64,000 bases of DNA, from assembly GCF_029633865.1 (NCBI RefSeq), contig NC_079216.1, positions 66,059,450 to 66,123,449 of the forward strand, given 5' to 3'. This document shows, piece after piece, positions 43,301 to 64,000 of the stretch; the first letter of the stretch is position 1, and each line of letters starts with the position of its first letter. The position numbers and the translations under genes were made by a program. This DNA is from Lampris incognitus (Eukaryota; Chordata; Actinopteri; Lampriformes; Lampridae). The notes beneath the pieces were generated by a model. The model worked only from the letters and a program-made list of their open reading frames with translations, was not told where the DNA came from and searched no databases.

Positions 43301-45679
43301 AAAAGAAACATGCACGTTAGGGTTAATACTCCTGTCTGTGCCTCTGACCGAGGCCGGCCATGGGGAAAGAACTGGAGTTGGTCCCCGGGTGCAGCATGAA
43401 GGCGGCAGCCCACTGCTCCTAGCTACACAGATCCCAGCTAGGAGGGGTTAATTTGCAGTAACTTAATTTCCTCAAGGGGATTAAAAAAGGAAACTTAATC
43501 TAAAAGAGATGGTTAACATGTCTTTTGACCATTTTTTTTTTTTACAGACTGGCTTCCAGCTGAAGAGGAGCAGGACTCAGAGGGCAGTGGGATGTTCTCT
43601 CACCCAGACTGTAGCACAGACCCTACCGCCAAGCCCTGCAAGACCGAAAACCAATCCTGCACTCCCACTTACCCGGATGACTTCACATCTGACGAATCCC
43701 TGCACCCTGCTACGGCCCTCAGCCCTCCACTCTTTGTCCCTCTGTACACAGACTGGAACTCTGCCCTTGCTACATGGGGACTCGCCTGGGAAGCACATAT
43801 CTATGGCCTGGGCTCCATCTTCGCTGTGTTTGGCTTCATGTCTGTTATCTGCTTGTTAGGCCTGCCCCTGCGTTGCCCCCCAGGAGTCCCTTATTTCACC
43901 CTGCTGCACCTGTTCCTCCTTGCCTTCGGAGGGATGCGCGCATTCTCCCTGCTTTATGATGCCTATGGTTACCAAGACCGCCTTCCACCCCTGTGCTCCC
44001 TCCTCCTCTCTGAGCTGCCCTTCCCCTGCCTTACCTCAGCCTTCTCCCTGGCCTTCCTCCTTCTTTCCCTACACTCACGCATGTCTCTATCCCTCACCAC
44101 CTCCTCGCCCGGCTTGCCCAGACCGTGCCTCCTGTTCTGCCTCTCCCTGCTGCATTTTGGGCTCTCTCTGGGCTGTGTGGGCCTCTTGGAATTCCTAAAA
44201 ATCTTCCCTGTCCTCCTCCTCCTCATCCCGCAGGGCTTGTTTGTGTGCCTCTCAATCCTTCTGTCATGCTCCCACCTCATTTACTACTGCTTTGTCCGAG
44301 CGGACACGAAACACATCTACAGGCTGAATGACAGTGGCGAGGAAGGCGGGTCTCCTGAGGTGATGCGTCCTTCAGGTTGTCCCTTTGCCAAGGTGGAGGA
44401 CTGGGGGAGGGCAGCAGGGGCTGGTGTAGGAGCCTCCCTGTGTTTGTTAGGGTGTGGAGGGCTGCAGCTCTATGGAATCCTTCATGCCCTTGGTCTGGGT
44501 GGAGTCAGTGATTATGGGTTCCAGCCCTGGCCATGGTGGGGCTACCAGGTGGGCTGTAGGGCCTGTGAGGCAGGGGTGTGTCTGGGTCTATTACTCATTG
44601 GTACACAGCCATTATTCTGTCACACTAAGACTTCCATCAAGGCTATGGCTCATCCTCGGCCAGGGTCTTGGTCCCGTTTGTCCTGCGGCTCTCCCTCTGG
44701 AGGGCCATCCCTGCCCCTTCAGCCAGCAGAAAAGCCTCCTGTCCTCCCTTCTAACTGTACTTGGTCCCGAGGCAAGCAGGAAAAGCTAGTTCTCTGTGAA
44801 GTGATCACTAAGGGAAAATCCGAAGTTCTTCCTCTTTGCTCAATGGTTGACCCGCCTCAAAACGGACTAGACTCTGTTCCCCGTCCTAGCCACACCATGA
44901 TCTCTGTAATCCCACTACCTACACCCCCTGACCCGCCATATAGACCTAAATGTGGTGTTGAATCTCAGCTGTCCTCACTTGATAGCCTGGGTCTGGATAC
45001 AGACTCTACAGTAGACCTGCGCCCCCCATCTCCCATCGATTTGTCTCGAAGCATTGACCAGGCCTTGTTCAGCGAGGCTCTTTTCGCTCAAAGCCTCTTT
45101 GGTCCATCAGGGCTGCACCAGGCCTCATCCAGCCTTTCTTTAAACTCTCCCAGCCGAGGTACTTCAAAACAAGGCTACAGCTCTTTGGAGAGCGCCTTTT
45201 ACCGAACATCCTCCTGTGGGGACCTGGATCAGGACAACCCTCTGGCCAAGTCACGACCTTCCCAGCAAGGTGGCACGCTCTCATGCCAGGGCGAGCATTC
45301 CCCATCACCTGAGCGATGGAGCTGGAAGCAAAGTACCTCGGGCTCGTTGTGCCAGGCCTCTATAAACGGATCCTCCCAGGGCCTCTGCTGCAGCCCCAGG
45401 GAAACAGGGACGACGTGTTCAAATTCTCGGGTCAACAAAGGGCAGAACTTTGCCCAAAACAGTCTTCCACGAGCGATACCCCACCTGCCTTATCAAAGGC
45501 GTTACCGAACCCTGAGTTTAGCCTCCCAGGACAGCCAGGGATCTGGCAGACTGGCAGGGACTGAACAGTTGAGTGAAAGCAAACAGCTGGAACAGGACCT
45601 GGCTGTACAAGCAGAATTTATAAATGTTTGCCGACAAATTGACGCCCTGAGCGTATGCAGCGACACTATTGAACTGTAG
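39014..45679 (+). CDS. prrt4: proline-rich transmembrane protein 4 (PRRT4), 987 aa
   Basis: Two coding exons, 39014-39845 and 43548-45679. The donor is GAAAG/GTAAG and the acceptor TTTACAG; the split codon makes D278. The length is 987 aa against about 900 in human. Residues 1-22 (MPSLWNLYLVFSLASPLPPH) form a signal peptide. About 25-350 is a Pro/Ser/Thr-rich, low-complexity ectodomain with several N-x-S/T sites. About 360-640 holds roughly seven hydrophobic segments (for example GSIFAVFGFMSVICLLGL; PYFTLLHLFLLAFGGM; PCLTSAFSLAFLLLSL; FCLSLLHFGLSLGCVGLL; LLIPQGLFVCLSILLSC). About 640-987 is a Ser/Pro-rich cytoplasmic tail ending VCRQIDALSVCSDTIEL. The molecular function of PRRT4 is not established. 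The call rests on architecture and on synteny with RBM28 and IMPDH1. The ATG has G at -3. The 3.7-kb intron carries transposons and CT repeats. Confidence 0.92.
40285..40323. repeat. (CT)n microsatellite
   Basis: About 19 CT units in the PRRT4 intron. Confidence 0.95.
40551..41650. mobile_element. MITE of the 'ccccttttccactgcatggt' family, with a SINE fragment inside
   Basis: Left end gccccttctccactgcatgg; right end ccatgcagtggaaaaggggc. It shares the (aagccccCGCTGGTCATTTG) block, the AT-rich (ATTTAAAT) middle (41225-41475) and the ggtacctggtccctaact block with 4279-5086. A family B SINE fragment lies at about 40740-40885, and the segment 40890-41220 may be further insertion. PRRT4 intron. 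Confidence 0.7.
40740..40885 (-). mobile_element. family B SINE, 3' fragment
   Basis: atccatccatccatccttta, ccgcttatcctgctctcagg and acaccctggacaggccgcca match the 3' third of family B in reverse. Confidence 0.85.
42178..42625. repeat. CT-rich region with a 192-bp tandem duplication
   Basis: The block beginning ctcgctcactctccccctat and containing ttttaatgaatgctttttaa occurs twice, 192 bp apart (about 42207 and 42399). It is embedded in pyrimidine-rich simple sequence on the sense strand of the PRRT4 intron. Open frames here are composition artefacts. Confidence 0.9.
43126..43447 (+). mobile_element. family B-related SINE, variant 3' end
   Basis: The head ggtggcacggtggcccagcg and gtcctgggttcgaaccc are as in family B. 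The 3' half instead reads gttagggttaatactcctgt, ggcagcccactgctcctagc and cagctaggaggggttaattt. The same variant is at 58868-59208 on the other strand. It ends about 100 bp before the PRRT4 second-exon acceptor. Confidence 0.8.
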
Positions 45680-46076
45680 GCAGCTACTGTAAAGGTCCAA
45701 CTCTAACTGGACTGATAATGACATTGTAAAATTACACATAATCGCTGGTAGAGATTAAGTTTTGTTCAAGGACTTTGTGTATCATTTTATGCAGATGAAA
45801 ATAATGAACTGAATAAGGTAAGGTAAAACATTTTAACTTAAGACGAATAATGGACAATGATATTTGTCGATCTATATATATATATATGTATATATATATA
45901 TCAAACGAAACACTTCTCATTTTGCACAGATGAAACTACAGAGATTAGAAATGAGATTTTTAAGCAGACTTTGTAGCCATCACACTTTTCTCTCAACAGC
46001 AACGTCGGTTTTAAACATGGCATGACAGCCTCGCAAGAACATTTATCTTCATCGGCATCTGTCGAGGTAACATTTA

Positions 46077-46082
46077 AATAAA
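46077..46082 (+). terminator. prrt4: candidate PRRT4 polyadenylation signal
   Basis: AATAAA about 400 bp after the stop codon at 45677-45679, in otherwise non-repetitive sequence just before the SINE at 46210. A downstream GT-rich element was not clearly seen. Confidence 0.45.
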
Positions 46083-46209
46083 TACTCACCTAAAACGAAT
46101 GTTTTAAATTATCTTGAAGGGAAAAAAAAGGCAACCAAACTTCCCCAAATGCAGTCTTCTTTATCGCATTTTATTATTATAAATACAAGGTATGTTATGT
46201 CATAGTTTT

Positions 46210-46638
46210 GTTTTGTTTTGTTTTTTTTGGGGGGGGGGTATTCTCCCCCTTTTTCTCCCCAATTGTACCTGGCCAATTACCCCACTCTTCTGAGCCATCC
46301 CAGTTGCTGCTCCACCCCCTCCACCGATCCGGGGAGGGCTGCAGACTACCACATGCCTCCTCCCATACATGTGGAGTCACCAGCCGCTTCTTTTCACCTG
46401 ACAGTGAGGAGTTTCACCAGGGGGACGTAGCGCGTGGGAGGATCACGCTATTCCCCCCAGTTCCCCCTCCCCCCTGAACAGGCGCCCCGACCAACCAGAG
46501 GAGGCGCTAGTGCAGCAACCAGGACACACACCCACATCCGGCTCCCTACACGAGGCCCAACCAAGCCGGAGGTAACACAGGGATTCGAACCGGCGATCCC
46601 CATGTTGGTAGGCAATGGAACAGACCGCCAGACGCCCG
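46210..46638 (-). mobile_element. family A SINE with 13-bp TSD
   Basis: Flanked by atgtcatagtttt (46197-46209 and 46639-46651). The 3' tail is (gtttt)n and a G-run on the plus strand. Convergent PRRT4/IMPDH1 spacer. Confidence 0.92.
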
Positions 46639-46862
46639 ATGTCATAGTTTTTTTTATCTGTAAGGACAGTTTATGAAGAGGAAATATGAAAAGGGGCCGT
46701 GCGGTAGAAAATGGCAAAAAGACTTTACTGCCATCTGCTGGCAATATTTCTAACAACTCTCAGAGCATGCAGGACTATATATAACCAGTATTTCCCCAGG
46801 GGCAACAAAACATGTCATAATAACAGGCTGTGGTGCAGATTTTCTTTATTTACCTTCATTCA

Positions 46863-46866
<4 letters not shown>

Positions 46867-46930
<64 letters not shown>
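46867..46930. repeat. (TA)n microsatellite
   Basis: About 31 TA units. Similar (TA) runs at 48213-48246 and 48342-48360. Confidence 0.97.
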
Positions 46931-46934
<4 letters not shown>

Positions 46935-46964
46935 GGTAAAATAATTACGAAGCCCCGCTGTGGA

Positions 46965-47925
46965 AGTGATAATGACAGTACTGTAAAGGAGTTCTTCACT
47001 AAGTCACCTGTCAGATGAGAGTACTGTAAAGGAGTTCTTCACTAAGTCACCTGTCAGATGACAGTACTGTAAAGTAGTTCTTCACTAAGTCACCTGTCAG
47101 ATGAGAGTACTGTAAAGGAGTTCTTCACTAAGTCACCTGTCAGATGAGAGTACTGTAAAGGAGTTCTTCACTAGGTCACCTGTCAGATGAGAGTACTGTA
47201 AAGGAGTTCTTCACTAAGTCACTTGTCAGATGACAGTACTGTAAAGGACTTCTTCACTAAGTCACCTGTCAGATGACAGTACTGTAAAGGAGTTCTTCAC
47301 TAAGTCACTTGTCAGATGACAGTACTGTAAAGTAGTTCTTCACTAAGTCACCTGTAAGATGAGAGTACTGTAAAGGAGTTCTTCACTAAGTCACCTGTCA
47401 GATGAGAGTACTGTAAAGGAGTTCTTCACTAAATCACCTGTCAGATGACAGTACTGTAAAGGAGTTCTTCACTAAGTCACCTGTCAGATGAGAGTACTGT
47501 AAAGGAGTTCTTCACTAAGTCACCTGTCAGATGAGAGTACTGTAAAGGAGTTCTTCACTAGGTCACCTGTCAGATGACAGTACTGTAAAGGAGTTCTTCA
47601 CTAGGTCACCTGTCAGATGAGAGTACTGTAAAGGAGTTCTTCACTAAGTCACTTGTCAGATGACAGTACTGTAAAGGAGTTCTTCACTAAGTCACCTGTC
47701 AGATGACAGTACTGTAAAGTAGTTCTTCACTAAGTCACCGGTCAGATGACATTACTGTAAAGGAGTTCTTCACTAAGTCACCTGTCAGATGACAGTACTG
47801 TAAAGGAGTTCTTCACTAAGTCACCTGTCAGCTGAGAGTACTGTAAAGGAGTTCTTCACTAAGTCACCTGTCAGATGACAGTACTGTAAAGGAGTTCTTC
47901 ACTAAGTCACCTGTCAGACACTTTT
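46965..47925. repeat. 43-bp minisatellite, about 22 units
   Basis: The unit is agtactgtaaaggagttctt, cactaagtcacctgtcagat, then gag or gac. Point variants (agtagttctt; actaggtcac; acttgtcag) are scattered in patches. It lies between the convergent 3' ends of PRRT4 and IMPDH1. Confidence 0.95.
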
Positions 47926-48207
47926 CTCAACCCATTTGTAGAAAATATTTTGCAGACTTCAACCTTACTGATGAACAAATCAGTTCAGTGACTAAAAGGG
48001 CAGCCTGGATTTGACTGAATACTCCAAAAAAACAAAAACAAAACTAAATCACATGCATCCTTTGTATTATTTACAGACTTTTAACGTGTGAACACAAGTG
48101 ATGTTTGTGTAAAGTAGTGTTGTGGAACAGGAACTTCATAAGGAAATGGTCCAAACAAAATAACGTGTCTTATTTGTCCTTTTAGCAGAATTGAAATTAT
48201 TTAACAC

Positions 48208-48261
<54 letters not shown>

Positions 48262-48954
48262 TACACTGATAAACTTATATACGTCATATCATTATATACT
48301 GATAAACTTTATATGAAATTACATATATACAGTTTAGCAGTATATATATATATATATATGTATGTCATCCTTTTGTACAGCATACACTTCATCACACAAT
48401 CGGCCCATCATCAGAAATCAGTAACAGAATAACGTTCAATTTAACACTTGTAACACAAAATGCGACATTTTGTCATCCAGAGTTTTTCTTTCTACTATGA
48501 ATGAGCTGAACAGAAGTAAATCCGAACTATGAGATCACTTCTTCTTGACGTACACATAAGGCGCTCCGGTTAGATACATGAAATCTTCGATTAAGGCTAA
48601 CGCTTAGGTTTGGTTTCCTCTGCACTAGTGCACCACATACCCAGAGCTCACCATAGGACATGGCGGTGATGAGCTAAACCGTCACCGGGCGCATACCTTT
48701 CAAGGGATCGTGGTTGCTGTCATATTGTAGACCTGCTGGACTACAGATGCTGAATACCCCTACCATCTACATTATGACTGTAACACGGTACAGAGATCAC
48801 AGACAGAGCCAAGGCTGCCACACCATAGAAGCGAATGAGCCAACATGTACTACATTAAGGAACTAAGGAGACGTATAGGTAGATATGATCTATGACCCTC
48901 TTACACTTCCAGAGTATGCTATTTATTTGTACACACATTGTGTATACCTTTAAT
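47926..48954. other. intergenic, no gene recognised
   Basis: Unique sequence with TA-rich simple repeats at 48213-48360. A minus-strand AATAAA equivalent (tttatt) at 48922-48927 could serve IMPDH1 but is about 1 kb from its stop, with an element between. Confidence 0.4.
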
Positions 48955-49700
48955 CCACTCTGTGCATAACTGCAGTCCACTGACTTCCGGTTTCTACTGC
49001 AGCAGTCATACCGGTTTCCTGTTTGTTGGCGTGTGCTATTGATGATGGCATATTTCTCGAGACGCCTGCAAGATTTACCATGGATAAATGTCAACCACAT
49101 GCACAGAATTGTCCACAAACTTTCACCTGCACCTACCAGCAAACGGGTGCAAAGTGTAAAGTTGTACATATCAAGTTACATGTACAACTTGAAACTTTTG
49201 GTAAACCTAATGGTAAATCTTGCAGTTGGGTGGCACTGTGATGCAGTGGTTAGCATGGTTGCCTCGCAGCAAGAAGGTCCTGGGTTCGAGCCCCGGGTAG
49301 TTCAACCTTGGGGGTCGTCCCGTGTTGTCCTGTGTGGAGTTTGCATGTTCTCCCCGTGTCTGCGTGGGTTTCCTCCGGTTGCTCCAGTTTCCTCCCACAG
49401 TCCAAAGACATGTAGCTCATATGAATCGGCTGTACTAAACTGTCCCTAGGTGTGAATGTGTGTGTGTGTATGTGGTGGCCTGGCAGCCTGTCCAGGGTGT
49501 CTCCCTGCCTGCCACTCAATGACTGCTGGGATAGACTCCAGCATCCCCACACAACCCTGAGAGCAGGATAAACGGTTGGGATAATGGATGGAATCTTGCA
49601 GGCATCGTGAAAAATATGCCATTGTCAATAGCGCACACCAAGAAACAGGAAACTGGTATGACCGCTGTAGTAGAAACCAGAAGCCAGTGGACTACAGTTA
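48955..49700. mobile_element. foldback element with ~115-bp inverted arms, hosting a family B SINE
   Basis: The left arm 48957-49074 (gtgcataactgcagtccact to gacgcctgcaagatt) and the right arm 49590-49703 (aatcttgcaggcatcgtg to agtggactacagttatgtac) are inverse complements at roughly 85%. The loop contains unique sequence plus the SINE at 49229-49588. No transposase. Confidence 0.75.
49229..49588 (+). mobile_element. family B SINE, full length
   Basis: Head gggtggcactgtgatgcagt; gggttcgagccccgggtag; body as in the other copies; tail ggataatggatgg. Confidence 0.88.
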
Positions 49701-49971
49701 TGTACAGAGCTGACTGTACTCCTTAGTATGACCCTATTCAGCTTGGACTTCAAGGACAAATAATGACTCTAACTCGAGTCCCAGACGGGGCCACAGACGA
49801 GCGACTAACCAGTAGAAGAGAAGGACTGAAAGTGGCGCTGGGTCACAGCACTGCCAGTGTGTTTTCACAGTAACTTTGTGTTTACAGCTTGATCACATGC
49901 ATCCGTTGTATCTGCTGGTAGCCGTGGGAGTTGGTACATCGGGTGCGGGTCGACTGCTCCCTCCCCCCATC

Positions 49972-64000
<14,029 letters not shown>

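Overview
The window is vertebrate nuclear DNA, almost certainly from a teleost fish. It shows GT-AG introns, vertebrate-type genes, (CA)n/(GA)n microsatellites, and fish-style SINEs, MITEs, Tc1 and Penelope-like elements. No bacterial, organellar or infectious-virus gene organisation is seen. The species cannot be fixed from the sequence.

Four host genes are supported by exon-level reading. (1) RBM28, minus strand, 13286 down to 5459: a nucleolar RNA-binding protein. Fifteen coding exons join in frame, and the C-terminal exons lie beyond the left edge. (2) A DUF829/TMEM53-like alpha/beta-hydrolase gene, minus strand, 27159 down to 20266: three coding exons, 281 aa. (3) PRRT4, plus strand, 39014-45679: two coding exons, 987 aa, with a signal peptide, a Pro/Ser/Thr-rich ectodomain and a multi-pass membrane region. 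(4) IMPDH1, minus strand, from beyond 64000 down to 49972: fourteen exons give the canonical 514-aa enzyme, plus an upstream exon coding a retina-type N-terminal extension. RBM28, PRRT4 and IMPDH1 are also neighbours on human 7q32.1, which supports the gene calls. PRRT4 and IMPDH1 are convergent.

Layout: 1-3805 is a decayed Penelope-like element whose 3' end holds a ~2.7 kb array of a 36-bp repeat. 3.8-13.5 kb is RBM28 with SINEs and MITEs in its introns. 13.7-17.3 kb is a nest of elements that includes a Tc1-type transposon (14415-16032) with an open 347-aa transposase of DD38E spacing. 17.3-27.2 kb is the TMEM53-like gene and its flanks. 27.2-38.4 kb is intergenic and repeat-rich, with a CpG-rich stretch near 30 kb and a 5'-truncated LINE with clear target-site duplication at 36974-37803. 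38.5-46.1 kb is PRRT4. 46.2-49.9 kb is a repeat-filled convergent spacer with a 43-bp minisatellite. 49.97-64 kb is IMPDH1.

The genes do not form a pathway; they are a conserved linkage group. The most distinctive content is mobile-element structure: tandem arrays grown out of transposon ends, deep nesting, and repeats placed directly at splice sites. No LTR retrovirus, Polinton or toxin gene was recognised.
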